21,793 bases of DNA from Faecalibacterium prausnitzii (GTDB taxonomy: Bacteria; Bacillota; Clostridia; Oscillospirales; Ruminococcaceae). The position numbers and the translations under genes were made by a program. The notes under the pieces are model-generated. The model searched no databases, was not told where the DNA came from, and was given only the letters and a program-made list of their open reading frames with translations. The stretch is from the NCBI GenBank assembly GCA_002313795.1, contig DCCL01000012.1, positions 763 through 22,555 on the forward strand. Reading direction: 5' to 3'. Below, piece after piece: positions 7,379-15,280 of this stretch; position 1 is the stretch's first letter, and every line of letters begins with the position of its first letter.

Positions 7379-9316
7379 ATGACTTTTAACGAACTGAACC
7401 TGTCCGCCCCCCTGCTGAGAGCCGTAAGTGAGGCGGGCTATGAAACTCCCTCGCCCATCCAGGCTGCCGCCATCCCGCCGGTGCTGGAAGGCCGCGACCT
7501 GATGGGCTGCGCCCAGACCGGCACCGGCAAGACCGCAGCCTTTGCGCTGCCCATGCTCGACCGGCTGAGCGCCTCCGCACCCCGCAAAAAGGGAGCTATC
7601 CGCGCCCTCATCCTCACCCCCACCCGGGAACTGGCACTCCAGATCGGGGAGAGCTTTGCCGCCTACGGCAAGTACCTCAAACTGCGCAGCACCGTCATCT
7701 TTGGCGGCGTGGGCCAGACCCCGCAGGTGGAAGCCATCAAGAAGGGCGTGGATATCCTCATCGCCTGCCCGGGCCGTCTGAATGACCTCATCGGGCAGGG
7801 CTATATCGACCTTTCCAACCTTGAGGTCTTCGTGCTGGACGAGGCCGACCGGATGCTGGATATGGGCTTTGTGCACGACGTGAAGAAGGTCATCGCCAAG
7901 CTGCCTGCCCAGCGCCAGAACCTGATGTTCAGCGCTACCATGCCCAAGGAGATCGAGCAGCTGGCCGGAGGCATCCTCCACGACCCTGCCTTCGTCAAGG
8001 TGGACCCGGTGTCCAGCACCGTGGAGCGCATCCAGCAGAGCCTGTATTTCGTGGAGAAGGGCAATAAGAAATTCCTGCTGCCCTGGCTCATCAAGAACCT
8101 GGACCCGCCGGTGCAGAATGCGCTGGTGTTCAGCCGCACCAAACACGGCGCGGATAAGATCGCCAAAGACCTCACCAAGCAGGGCATCACTGCCGCGGCC
8201 ATCCACGGCAACAAGAGCCAGAGCGCCCGTGTGGCCGCACTGGAAGGCTTCAAGGAGGGCAAGACGAAGGTGCTGGTGGCCACCGATATTGCGGCCCGTG
8301 GCATCGACATCAGCGAGCTTTCCCATGTGTTCAACTACGACCTGCCCGAGGTGCCGGAGACCTACGTCCACCGCATTGGCCGCACCGCCCGCGCCGGTGC
8401 AGACGGCACAGCAGTGAGTTTCTGTGCCCCGGAAGAGATGGAATATCTGGCAGGTATCGAGAAACTGAACCGCCGGAAGATCCCGGTGGTGTCGGGCCAC
8501 CCTTGGGACGGCGTGCCCGCCCCCGTAAAAGCAGCCCCGCCGGTGCGGGGCCGCAAGCCCAAAGCCGGGCAGCCTGCCGCTGAACCGAAGGCAGAGCCTG
8601 CACCGGCTCCCAAGACGGCGAAAGCCGCCAAAGCTGTCCCTGCAAAGCAGGAGACAGTCAAGCCTTCTGCGGCCAAAAAACAGAAGGCCCCCAAAATCGA
8701 AGCAAAAGAGGAACGACTCATGGATGAAAATAAGCGCACTCCCGGCGGACGCGAGAACAACCGCCGTAATAATAACAGCCGCCCCCGCCGCGAAGGCAAT
8801 GCCCCGGCACAGGGCGCAGGCCGCGGCAGCAATGCCCAGCCCAAGTTCGACCCCCACTTTGTGAGTGCTCCGGAGGCAACTCCGCTGCGCCCCGCCAAGA
8901 AGAACGGCGCAGCGGCCTCCGCTCCGGCTCAGAATATCCCCTCCGCAGCCCAGAACAACCAGAACCGCCAGCCGGCCCAGCGGGGCGGCGACAATCGCAA
9001 TGGTGCAGGCCGCAATCCCCGCAGCGCCCGTCCGGCTCAGCCTACCCAGCAGAACGGCTCCCGCAATGAGGGCCGCAATGGCCGGAACAATAACCGAAAC
9101 GAGCAGGCCGGCGCAGGCCGTGCGCCCCGGGCTCCCAGAGCAGAGCAGCCCCGCAATAACCGGGGCCGCAGCAATGCCCCGGTGAAAGACGAGGATCCGG
9201 GTCTTGTGCTCATCAGCCGCCGCCCGCCCCAGCAGAAGTTCACCAATTTTGAGGAGTATATGAACGCCCACGGCGGTGCTACTGCTCCCATCGAGGACCA
9301 CAGCGAGGAAGTGTGA
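7379..9316 (+). CDS. DEAD-box ATP-dependent RNA helicase with long disordered tail
   Basis: Residues 1-375 are a complete RhlE-like DEAD-box core. It has the Q motif near 3-29, AQTGTGKT (45-52), PTRELA (81-86), DEAD (154-157), SAT (185-187), a second RecA domain with [13 protein letters not shown] and [10 protein letters not shown] (331-340). Residues 380-645 are a low-complexity extension, first Ala/Pro/Lys-rich and then Asn/Arg/Gly/Gln-rich. Such a tail is expected to bind RNA and may drive condensation, and RhlE/CsdA-type enzymes act in ribosome assembly and cold adaptation. The downstream gene is an rRNA methyltransferase, which fits a ribosome role. An in-frame ATG at 8720 with its own GAGGAA could start a separate tail product. 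GGAG precedes the main start. Confidence 0.95.
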   Translation: MTFNELNLSAPLLRAVSEAGYETPSPIQAAAIPPVLEGRDLMGCAQTGTGKTAAFALPMLDRLSASAPRKKGAIRALILTPTRELALQIGESFAAYGKYLKLRSTVIFGGVGQTPQVEAIKKGVDILIACPGRLNDLIGQGYIDLSNLEVFVLDEADRMLDMGFVHDVKKVIAKLPAQRQNLMFSATMPKEIEQLAGGILHDPAFVKVDPVSSTVERIQQSLYFVEKGNKKFLLPWLIKNLDPPVQNALVFSRTKHGADKIAKDLTKQGITAAAIHGNKSQSARVAALEGFKEGKTKVLVATDIAARGIDISELSHVFNYDLPEVPETYVHRIGRTARAGADGTAVSFCAPEEMEYLAGIEKLNRRKIPVVSGHPWDGVPAPVKAAPPVRGRKPKAGQPAAEPKAEPAPAPKTAKAAKAVPAKQETVKPSAAKKQKAPKIEAKEERLMDENKRTPGGRENNRRNNNSRPRREGNAPAQGAGRGSNAQPKFDPHFVSAPEATPLRPAKKNGAAASAPAQNIPSAAQNNQNRQPAQRGGDNRNGAGRNPRSARPAQPTQQNGSRNEGRNGRNNNRNEQAGAGRAPRAPRAEQPRNNRGRSNAPVKDEDPGLVLISRRPPQQKFTNFEEYMNAHGGATAPIEDHSEEV

Positions 9317-10155
9317 TGGCAGAGGGATTTGCCCCGTGGCGCTGCCCGCTCTGCGGCACGCCGCTTTCCGGGGAGAACGCACTGAAATGCCCCTCCGGCC
9401 ACAGTTTTGACCGGGCAAAAGAGGGCTACTGGCATCTGCTGCCGGTGCAGAACACCCGCACCAAAGCCCCCGGCGACAGCAAAGAGATGGTCGCCGCCCG
9501 CCGCGCTTTCCTGAGCGCGGGCTACTATGGCATCTTCGGGCAGGCACTGGGGGAACTGTGCCTTGCGTACGGCCAGCCTGCGGAGAAAAAGCCGCTCCAT
9601 CTGCTGGATGCGGGCTGCGGCGAGGGCTGGTATGACCGGTGCATCGCCGGACAGTTCGAGGCCGCAGGCCGGCCGCTGGAGCTGGCGGGCTTTGATATCG
9701 CAAAGCCCGCTGTCCGTCTGGCGGCAAAGGCTCTGCCGGGTGCACAGTATGCCGTGGCGTCCAGCTTCCATCAGCCGGTGCGTACTGGCTGGGCGGACCT
9801 GCTGCTCAACTGCTTCTCGCCCTTTGCGCAGGAGGAGTTCCTGCGGGTGCTCCGCCCCGGCGGGCGGCTCATCTATGCCGTGCCCGGCCCGGAACATCTG
9901 TTCCAGATGAAGGCTGTCCTCTACGAGAAGCCCTATAAGAACCCGGTGCAGCAGGTGGAGTACCCGGGGTTCGAGGCCATCGGAGAGCGGGAAGTGTCCG
10001 GCACCATCACAGTGCCTGCCGGGCAGCTGGAAGCTCTCTTCGCCATGACTCCCTACTACTGGAAAACGCCCCGGGACGGCGCAGCCCGTCTCGCGGCTTT
10101 ACCGGAACTGACCACCAATATCTCCTTCCGGTTCCTTGTATTTGAAAAGAAATAA
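9316..10155 (+). CDS. rlmA: RlmA-type 23S rRNA (guanine-N1) methyltransferase
   Basis: This 279-residue protein begins with a zinc site made of Cys10, Cys13, Cys25 and His29. It continues FDRAKEGYWHLLPVQ and GDSKEMVAARRAFLSAGYY, which are diagnostic of the RlmA/RrmA family. The SAM-binding motif I is LLDAGCGEG (96-104). The enzyme methylates N1 of a guanine in helix 35 of 23S rRNA: G745 in Gram-negative RlmA, G748 in the Gram-positive TlrB branch. Which one applies cannot be told here. ATG 9316 overlaps the helicase stop by one base, with GAGGAAG just upstream. An in-frame GTG directly before it is less likely. The gene is last in the operon and followed at once by a terminator. Confidence 0.88.
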   Translation: MAEGFAPWRCPLCGTPLSGENALKCPSGHSFDRAKEGYWHLLPVQNTRTKAPGDSKEMVAARRAFLSAGYYGIFGQALGELCLAYGQPAEKKPLHLLDAGCGEGWYDRCIAGQFEAAGRPLELAGFDIAKPAVRLAAKALPGAQYAVASSFHQPVRTGWADLLLNCFSPFAQEEFLRVLRPGGRLIYAVPGPEHLFQMKAVLYEKPYKNPVQQVEYPGFEAIGEREVSGTITVPAGQLEALFAMTPYYWKTPRDGAARLAALPELTTNISFRFLVFEKK

Positions 10156-10200
10156 GCAAAAGAGGCATCTGCCGCGCGGCAGATGCCTCTTTTGCTTTAT
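10156..10200. terminator. Bidirectional terminator between rlmA and the ECF gene
   Basis: This is a perfect 19-base-pair inverted repeat at 10156-10195, with outer arms GCAAAAGAGGC/GCCTCTTTTGC and a CG tip. It has T-rich and A-rich flanks on the two strands. It sits between convergent genes and can stop transcription from both sides. Confidence 0.93.
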
Positions 10201-10228
10201 GAGTACATCAGACAGGAATGGAAGTTGA

Positions 10229-10882
10229 TTATTTTTTCTCAGCCTTGGGCAGCAGGTTTGCACGCTCCAGAGCCGGGCGCAGAGCCAGATACAGGATGAC
10301 GACACAGACGGTGGAAGCCACGCTGTTCACGAAAGTGACGCCGCCGGCGATTTTGGTCAGGGCCTGTGCCACGGTGTACTCCTGACCGAAGATGTACACA
10401 TTGCGGAAATAACCCAGGAAGGGGTCGGTCAGGACGTTGAGCAGCAGGCCGGAAGCAGCGGAAGCCGTCACCTTGACCAGATAACCGGGGGTGTGTCTGT
10501 CCAGCTCACGGAGCTTGAACACCTTGTGGGCCACAGCGCCGCAGGTGATGCCGATGATGAACTTCAGGACGAAGGTGGTGACGGCATAGCCCGGGTCGCC
10601 GGCCAGGATGTCGGCCAGAGCCAGACCGATGGCACCGGCCAGACCGCCGGAGACGCCGTCCAGCAGCAGGGCGGTCAGGGCGGTGAAGGTGTTGCCCAGA
10701 TGGAACGAAGAGCCGCCGTAGAAGGGGATGCGGAAGAACAGATAGGCCACAAGGCTCAGGGCAGCCATGACGCCGGTGAGTGCCAGCTCATGGACGGTGA
10801 AGGTGCGCTTATAGAGCACACTTGCAAAGACGATAACGATGACAACGACTGCCAGCAGCAGCCACATTGCGGTGGTTGACAT
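10229..10882 (-). CDS. ECF transporter S component (substrate-binding membrane subunit), possibly for vitamin B6
   Basis: This 217-residue protein has about six membrane segments. It carries the pattern of the PF07155-type ECF S components: VAYLFFRIPF, FHLGNTFTALTALLLDGVSGGLAGAIGLALADIL and TTFVLKFIIGITCGAVAHKVF. S components bind a vitamin or precursor and dock onto a shared EcfA/A'/T energising module, which is not in this window. The frame extends upstream to 10972, but the ATG at 10882 is chosen because GGAGGG lies just before it and the family starts with a hydrophobic helix here. The divergent neighbour is a MocR regulator, and MocR (PdxR) proteins often control B6 genes. A B6 vitamer is therefore a reasonable but unproven substrate; HmpT-like or riboflavin uptake are alternatives. 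Confidence 0.82.
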   Translation of the reverse strand: MSTTAMWLLLAVVVIVIVFASVLYKRTFTVHELALTGVMAALSLVAYLFFRIPFYGGSSFHLGNTFTALTALLLDGVSGGLAGAIGLALADILAGDPGYAVTTFVLKFIIGITCGAVAHKVFKLRELDRHTPGYLVKVTASAASGLLLNVLTDPFLGYFRNVYIFGQEYTVAQALTKIAGGVTFVNSVASTVCVVILYLALRPALERANLLPKAEKK

Positions 10883-10920
10883 GATTTTCCCTCCAATTTC
10901 ACAAAAACCCATAAGACCGA

Positions 10921-10949
10921 TTGACTTTTTTGGTTCTTGCGGGTATGCT
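10921..10949 (+). promoter_or_regulatory. Candidate promoter of the MocR gene
   Basis: TTGACT at 10921-10926 and TATGCT at 10944-10949 are 17 bases apart, pointing toward the regulator gene. It faces the ECF promoter and starts before it, so the two transcripts would overlap at their 5' ends. Confidence 0.5.
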
Positions 10950-10952
10950 CCT

Positions 10953-10980
10953 ATTATACGCAAAACTGACACTGTGCAAA
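10953..10980 (-). promoter_or_regulatory. Promoter of the ECF gene
   Basis: On the minus strand a perfect TATAAT (10953-10958) lies 16 bases from a TTTGCA -35 box (10975-10980). One arm of the inverted repeat (10963-10970) falls inside the spacer, where a bound regulator would affect polymerase. Confidence 0.65.
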
Positions 10981-11014
10981 TACCCAGAACGTAGATTTTT
11001 TATGGGGTCAGTTT
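10963..11014. promoter_or_regulatory. Inverted-repeat operator candidate between the ECF and MocR genes
   Basis: AAACTGAC at 10963-10970 is exactly repeated in reverse as GTCAGTTT at 11007-11014, centre to centre 44 bases apart, about four helical turns. The left arm is inside the ECF promoter spacer. MocR regulators commonly bind paired sites in such intergenic regions. This assignment is inferred from position and symmetry only. Confidence 0.45.
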
Positions 11015-11044
11015 GACGCACTGCCCGAAAAGGAGGGGCGTTTT

Positions 11045-12484
11045 ATGGTCCATTTGACGACGGCGCTGGACGCTGCATCCGGTGTGCCGCTCTACGAACA
11101 GCTCTACCGCAGCCTTGCCGATGAGATGAGGTCGGGCGTCCTCCCGGCAGGGACGCGGATGCCTGGCAAGCGGCGGCTGGCATCGGAACTGTCGGTGTCG
11201 GTGAATACAGTGGATGCCGCCTATCAGATGCTGGCGGCGGAAGGGTATCTGGAAGCCCGGGAGCGCAGCGGCTTTTATGTACAGGAATATCTGGCCCTGC
11301 CCGGCAGGCTGGAAACGTCTGCTCCCGCTGTGCCGCCCCCGCCGCCGGAAGAGCCGCCCCGGCCTGTCCGGTATGACCTCTCCACCCGGGGCGTGGACCC
11401 GGGGCTGTTCCCGTTCCGAACCTGGGCGCGGCTTCAGAAAGAGCTGCTCTATTCCTCGCCGGAGCTGCTGACCCACGGCGACGCCCGGGGCGACCTGTCC
11501 CTGCGGCAGGCACTGGCGGATTATCTGGAAGAGTATCGGGGCGTGCGGTGCGGCCCGCATCAGATCATCGTGGGGGCCGGTCTGGAATACCTGCTGGGCC
11601 TGCTGGCCCCGCTGCTGCCCGGGCCTGCGGCGGTGGAGAACCCCGGCTACCCCCGGGCTCGGCAGGTGCTGGAAAACAACGGCGTGTCCTGCTGCTGCCT
11701 GCCGGTGGACGAAGACGGCCTCTCCATCCGGGCCCTGTCGGCCTCCGGGGCGGTGGTCTGCTATGTCACCCCCAGCCATCAGTTTCCCACAGGCGTGACC
11801 ATGCCCGCCGGACGCCGGGCCGAACTGCTCCACTGGGCGGCCCGCCGCCCGGGACAACGGTATATCATTGAGGATGACTATGATTCTGAGTTCCGCTTCG
11901 ACACCCGGCCCCTGCCCAGCCTGCAGGGAATGGCGGGGGCCGACGGCCCGGTGGTCTACCTCTCTACCTGCTCCCGCAGTCTGGCTCCCAGTATTCGTAT
12001 CGCTTACATGGTGCTGCCGGAGCAGCTCCTGCCTGCCTGGCACGCCAAGTACCGGCTTTATTCCGGCACCGTGAGCCGCTTTGAGCAGCAGACGCTGGCC
12101 CGGTTCATCACAGGGGGATATTTTACCCGGCATCTGGCCCGGGAACGGGTGGCCTACAAGGCCCGGCGGGATGCCCTCGCGGCGGCACTGAATGCCGCCT
12201 TTGGCCCGGAGGAACTTCGCCTTGCCGGACTGCACACCGGCCTGCATCTGCTGGCCCAGCTCCGGGACCCTCCTCCGGATGCCGCTCTCCGGGCCGCTGC
12301 CGAGGCCGAGGGCGTCCGGCTCAGCCTCCTGAGCGACTACGACCTCACCGGCAGCGGCAGCGCAGAGCGGACGGGCACGCTGGTGCTGGGTTACGGCTCG
12401 CTGGCCGATGAGAGCTGTGCCTCGGTGGGCGAAACGTTGAAAAGGGTCTGCACCGCCGCCCGGGAAGCATCGGTCAGGGAGTAG
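11045..12484 (+). CDS. MocR/GntR-family regulator with aminotransferase-like domain, PLP lysine replaced
   Basis: Residues 1-80 are a GntR winged helix (PLYEQLYRSLADEMRSG, then LASELSVSVNTVDAAYQML). After a proline-rich linker, residues 108-470 form a class I aminotransferase-like domain. Cofactor-site motifs seen are ENPGYPRA (198-205), VTPSHQFPTG (241-250) and EDDYDSEF with Asp277 and Tyr279. The segment that normally reads TFSKSLxPSLR and carries the PLP-binding lysine reads TCSRSLAPSIR, placing Arg311 at that position. The protein is full length (479 residues) and otherwise intact. It probably controls the divergent ECF gene. Whether it binds PLP non-covalently, or another ligand, cannot be told. 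GGAGGGG precedes the start. Its last 94 bases overlap a minus-strand gene. Confidence 0.9.
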   Translation: MVHLTTALDAASGVPLYEQLYRSLADEMRSGVLPAGTRMPGKRRLASELSVSVNTVDAAYQMLAAEGYLEARERSGFYVQEYLALPGRLETSAPAVPPPPPEEPPRPVRYDLSTRGVDPGLFPFRTWARLQKELLYSSPELLTHGDARGDLSLRQALADYLEEYRGVRCGPHQIIVGAGLEYLLGLLAPLLPGPAAVENPGYPRARQVLENNGVSCCCLPVDEDGLSIRALSASGAVVCYVTPSHQFPTGVTMPAGRRAELLHWAARRPGQRYIIEDDYDSEFRFDTRPLPSLQGMAGADGPVVYLSTCSRSLAPSIRIAYMVLPEQLLPAWHAKYRLYSGTVSRFEQQTLARFITGGYFTRHLARERVAYKARRDALAAALNAAFGPEELRLAGLHTGLHLLAQLRDPPPDAALRAAAEAEGVRLSLLSDYDLTGSGSAERTGTLVLGYGSLADESCASVGETLKRVCTAAREASVRE

Positions 12485-13308
12485 CTCCCGGTATCTGCAT
12501 CCCAGAGGCCGGGCAGAGCTCCGGTACGGATGTCGGCAGTCCGGTCAGCCAGAAATTCCAGCGTTTCTTCCAGAATCAGCAGGTCCTGGGCCGTCAGGTC
12601 GGTGAGCAGGCTGGAACTGTGGGCCCGCAGGGCGGCAGGCAGGGTTGAGGGCAGAAGTTCAAGCTCCTGCCGGAAAAAGGCATCCCACACCGCTGCCCGG
12701 GCAGCAGCTTTATGTTCCGGAGAGATGCTGCTGTCGGCGTCTATCCGGTCCAGAAGAGCTTCGGCCTCCCGGGCCGAGAGGGCCTGTACATTGGCACTAC
12801 CCCCGGTGCGGGAAAGCTCTTCGGCGGTGAGCGCCCCGGAGAACCCCACCCGCAGCATCCCGTACCGGTCAGCGATGGCTTCCAGTATCGCCGGGGATAA
12901 GGCAAGATAGTGCGTGTCTTCGGGCAGGGCCAGTGTTTCCAGCAGGGCCTCCCGGCAGCGGGCCGGGCCGGCGGCGCGGTAGCAGTCGGTGAGGGAGGAT
13001 GTGCTGTTTCCGAAGGGCACCTGAATCTCTCCCGGCAGGGCCAGCGCCCGGATGCAGTTCTGGCTGGCGTTGAGGTAGAGCAGAAGGAAGCCGGGCCTTG
13101 TGGTGTCGGTGGGAGCCCGGCAGACCAGCAGGGACAGCCGGTTCTCTTCCTTGGGCTGGCGGATAGGAACGCCGCTCTGGGAGCGGGACGCCAGCCGGCT
13201 GCGCACCGCCCGGCGGGTGAGCAGTACCGTGCCGCCCACCAGTGGCAGCAGTACCAGAAGAGCCGCCAGCAGTGCGGCCCAGAAGGGTCTCCATCCTCGT
13301 GTATCCAT
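12391..13308 (-). CDS. Membrane-anchored protein, degenerate LCP (LytR-CpsA-Psr)-like
   Basis: This 305-residue protein has one N-terminal membrane segment (about 8-31) and an extracytoplasmic domain. The pattern FLLLYLNASQNCIRALALPGE, then SLTDCYRAAGP and a THYLALSPAILEAIADRYG block, faintly follows the LCP phosphotransferase layout. The LCP site PRD reads PGE at 92-94, and the later Arg-rich active-site block is not seen, so catalysis is doubtful. A late TDLTAQDLLILEETLEFLAD segment also fits the LCP end. ATG 13308 is chosen because AGGAGG lies 6 bases upstream. The frame could extend to a TTG, but that would put the ribosome site inside the gene. Its 3' end overlaps the MocR gene by 94 bases. 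The family call is tentative. Confidence 0.6.
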   Translation of the reverse strand: MDTRGWRPFWAALLAALLVLLPLVGGTVLLTRRAVRSRLASRSQSGVPIRQPKEENRLSLLVCRAPTDTTRPGFLLLYLNASQNCIRALALPGEIQVPFGNSTSSLTDCYRAAGPARCREALLETLALPEDTHYLALSPAILEAIADRYGMLRVGFSGALTAEELSRTGGSANVQALSAREAEALLDRIDADSSISPEHKAAARAAVWDAFFRQELELLPSTLPAALRAHSSSLLTDLTAQDLLILEETLEFLADRTADIRTGALPGLWDADTGSYSLTDASRAAVQTLFNVSPTEAQLSSASEP

Positions 13309-13458
13309 CCGGCTCCTCCTGAACAAAAAACTGCAGAAAGCATGGCCCGGCGAGGGCCGCTTTATGCAGAAACAGAAAAAGCAGAAGAAGTCATACCGTA
13401 TTAAAATTCATCTGCGGACATCAAAGATGAAATCCGGGCATAAAATAGTCCTGGACTC
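13309..13458. other. Intergenic stretch between LCP-like gene and glycine riboswitch promoter
   Basis: No gene was found here. It holds the AGGAGG site of the minus-strand gene (13315-13320) and a short hairpin GGCCC-ggcga-GGGCC near 13345-13359. An A/G-rich stretch follows. Only weak -10-like sequence was seen for the minus-strand gene near 13400. Confidence 0.5.
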
Positions 13459-13487
13459 TTGCAAAGGGGTCGGAAATGTGATAAAGT
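13459..13487 (+). promoter_or_regulatory. Candidate promoter for the riboswitch-symporter transcript
   Basis: TTGCAA at 13459-13464 and TAAAGT at 13482-13487 are 17 bases apart, about 75 bases before the aptamer. An overlapping extended -10 (TGTGATAAA) would use nearly the same start. Confidence 0.45.
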
Positions 13488-13560
13488 TTTTTGTCGTGTA
13501 CAGCTGTGCACAGGACAGAGACTGATATCAGGAACAAGATGTGCCGCCCGGGTGCCGGGT

Positions 13561-13650
13561 GTGCCACTCTGGAGAAGCCCGCTGCGGCGGGTGCCGAAGG
13601 TGTAAGGCCGCGAGGGCCGATCTCTCAGGCAAAAGGACAGAGCAGCGTCT
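13561..13650 (+). ncRNA. Glycine riboswitch, single aptamer
   Basis: The conserved glycine-aptamer core is present: CTCTGGAGA at the 5' side, TGCCGAAGG in the middle and CTCTCAGGCAAAAGGACAGAG distributed over 13622-13642. The closing stem pairs CTCTG (13567-13571) with CAGAG (13638-13642). Stem P2 pairs GCCCGC with GCGGGT. Only one aptamer is obvious, not the common tandem pair. It lies upstream of an AGCS amino-acid symporter, a known target class. In Streptococcus such an element in front of an AGCS gene lowers expression when glycine is present. The direction here is not shown by sequence. Confidence 0.92.
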
Positions 13651-13697
13651 ATTGCGCAGGAAAAACGCCCTGCGCGGCGTCATAAGCTGAGTTTTTT

Positions 13698-13739
13698 GCG
13701 GGCAGAGCCTTTGGAAAAAGGTTCTGCCCGCTTTTGTTT
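13698..13739 (+). terminator. Terminator of the glycine riboswitch expression platform
   Basis: A 15-pair hairpin, with GCGGGCAGA pairing TCTGCCCGC and CCTTT pairing AAAGG around a GGAA loop, is followed by TTTTGTTT. It stands between the aptamer and the symporter start. An additional GCGCAGG/CCTGCGC hairpin near 13655-13677 precedes it. Confidence 0.88.
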
Positions 13740-13762
13740 GAAACGATAGAGGGGGATTTGAT

Positions 13763-15280
13763 ATGGTAGAGATCATCACAAAAGTCAACGGTGTGATCAA
13801 CGGCTTTGTCTGGGGGCCTTTTGGTCTGGCGCTGCTGTTCTGCACCGGTCTGTGGATCAGTGTCTGCACCGGATTTTTCCAGTTCCGGAAAGTGGGCTAC
13901 TGGATGAAGCATACCATCGGGGCCATCTTTACCAATAAGGACGTCACGGCCCATACGGACAAAGAGGATATGGCCATCAGCCAGTTCCAGAGCATGTGCA
14001 CGGCACTGGCGGGCACCATCGGCACCGGCAACATCGTCGGCGTGGCCACCGCCATCGTGGCAGGCGGCCCGGGTGCCATCTTCTGGATGTGGGTCATGGC
14101 CCTGCTGGGCATGATGACCAGCTTTGCAGAGAACGTATTGGGCGTCTACTACCGCCGCAAGAACGAAAAGGGGGAGTGGTCCGGCGGTGCCATGTACTAC
14201 CTGACCGACGGTCTGGGCGCAAAGCCCGGCTGCAAGACCATCGGCAAAGTGCTGGCCGTCCTGTTCGCCTGCTTCTGCATCCTGGCCTCTTTCGGCATCG
14301 GCAACATGAGCCAGATCAACTCCATTGCCGGCAACATGAATGCAGCGTTCCACACGCCCTACCTCGCCACCGGCCTTGCCCTAATGGTGGTCACAGCCCT
14401 CATCGTTCTGGGCGGCCTGAAGCGGGTGGCCGCTGTCACCGAGAAGCTGGTGCCGGTCATGGCGCTGTTCTATATCGCAGGTGCCCTCATCATCGTGGTC
14501 ATGCACGCGGGCAGCATCCCGGCAGCACTGGAAGCCATCTTCAAGGGCGCCTTCCACCTCAACGCTGCGGGCGGCGGTGCGCTGGGCTACGGCATCGGCC
14601 AGACCATCACCTGGGGCTTCAAGCGAGGTGCCTTCTCCAACGAAGCCGGTCTCGGCTCTGCCGTCATGGTCAACTCCTCTTCCAATGTGAAAGAGCCGGT
14701 GCATCAGGGCATGTGGGGCGTGTTTGAGGTGTTCGCAGATACCATCGTGGTCTGCACCCTGACGGCTCTCGTCATCCTCACCACCGGCGTGGTGGATATC
14801 AAGAGCGGTGCTGTCCTCGCAGGCGTACAGGACAACGCCTTGGTGGGTCAGGCTTTTACCGCGGCCTTTGGCAGCTTCGGCCCCAAGTTCATTGCGGTGT
14901 CCATCCTGCTGTTCGCCTATTCCACGGTGCTGGGCTGGAGCCACTACGGCACCAAGGCAGTGGAGTATCTCTTCGGCACGGCGGGGAGCCGCATCTATAA
15001 AGTGATCTTCGTGGGCATGACCGTTGCGGGCGCCACCATGAAGCTGGGTCTCGCGTGGGACCTCTCCGATACCTTCAACGGCCTCATGATGATCCCCAAC
15101 CTCATCGCGGTGCTGACCCTCTCGGGCACGGTCATCGACATCACAAAGAACTACTTCGACCGGAAGGTTGGGAATCAGAACGTCGAGCCCATGTGGTCGG
15201 CCTTTGAAGAGTATCAGAAGGAAGAGGAGGCTGAAGCAGCCGCCGAAGCCGCAGCGTGGGACAATGCGGTTGACCTTTGA
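13763..15280 (+). CDS. AGCS-family sodium:alanine/glycine symporter
   Basis: This 505-residue transporter has about ten or eleven membrane helices. The family signatures GTIGTGNIVGVATAI (85-98 region) and FKRGAFSNEAGLGSA (286-300) are both intact. AGCS carriers (PF01235) take up alanine and/or glycine with Na+ or H+. The glycine riboswitch directly upstream makes glycine a likely substrate. The start is preceded by GAGGGGG. The C terminus is an acidic, Ala/Glu-rich tail. The stop codon abuts a 160-base palindromic element that probably serves as its terminator. The gene stands alone as a transcription unit. Confidence 0.93.
   Translation: MVEIITKVNGVINGFVWGPFGLALLFCTGLWISVCTGFFQFRKVGYWMKHTIGAIFTNKDVTAHTDKEDMAISQFQSMCTALAGTIGTGNIVGVATAIVAGGPGAIFWMWVMALLGMMTSFAENVLGVYYRRKNEKGEWSGGAMYYLTDGLGAKPGCKTIGKVLAVLFACFCILASFGIGNMSQINSIAGNMNAAFHTPYLATGLALMVVTALIVLGGLKRVAAVTEKLVPVMALFYIAGALIIVVMHAGSIPAALEAIFKGAFHLNAAGGGALGYGIGQTITWGFKRGAFSNEAGLGSAVMVNSSSNVKEPVHQGMWGVFEVFADTIVVCTLTALVILTTGVVDIKSGAVLAGVQDNALVGQAFTAAFGSFGPKFIAVSILLFAYSTVLGWSHYGTKAVEYLFGTAGSRIYKVIFVGMTVAGATMKLGLAWDLSDTFNGLMMIPNLIAVLTLSGTVIDITKNYFDRKVGNQNVEPMWSAFEEYQKEEEAEAAAEAAAWDNAVDL

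Noticed and set aside
6833..9745. 970-codon open frame on the minus strand
   Set aside because: It is antisense to the DUF1015, helicase and rlmA genes, all supported by clear motifs. It has no ribosome site, no domain and compositionally biased sequence.
10883..10946. Possible riboswitch in the ECF gene leader
   Set aside because: The leader is only about 64 bases, and no known preQ1, TPP, FMN or cobalamin pattern was recognised.
13364..13525. Basic small frame upstream of the glycine riboswitch
   Set aside because: It has no ribosome site and covers the promoter of the riboswitch transcript.
13501..13560. Possible second glycine aptamer before the recognised one (AGGACAGAG near 13511)
   Set aside because: Only the last few bases of the consensus are present, without the CCGAAGG or CTCTCAGGCA elements.
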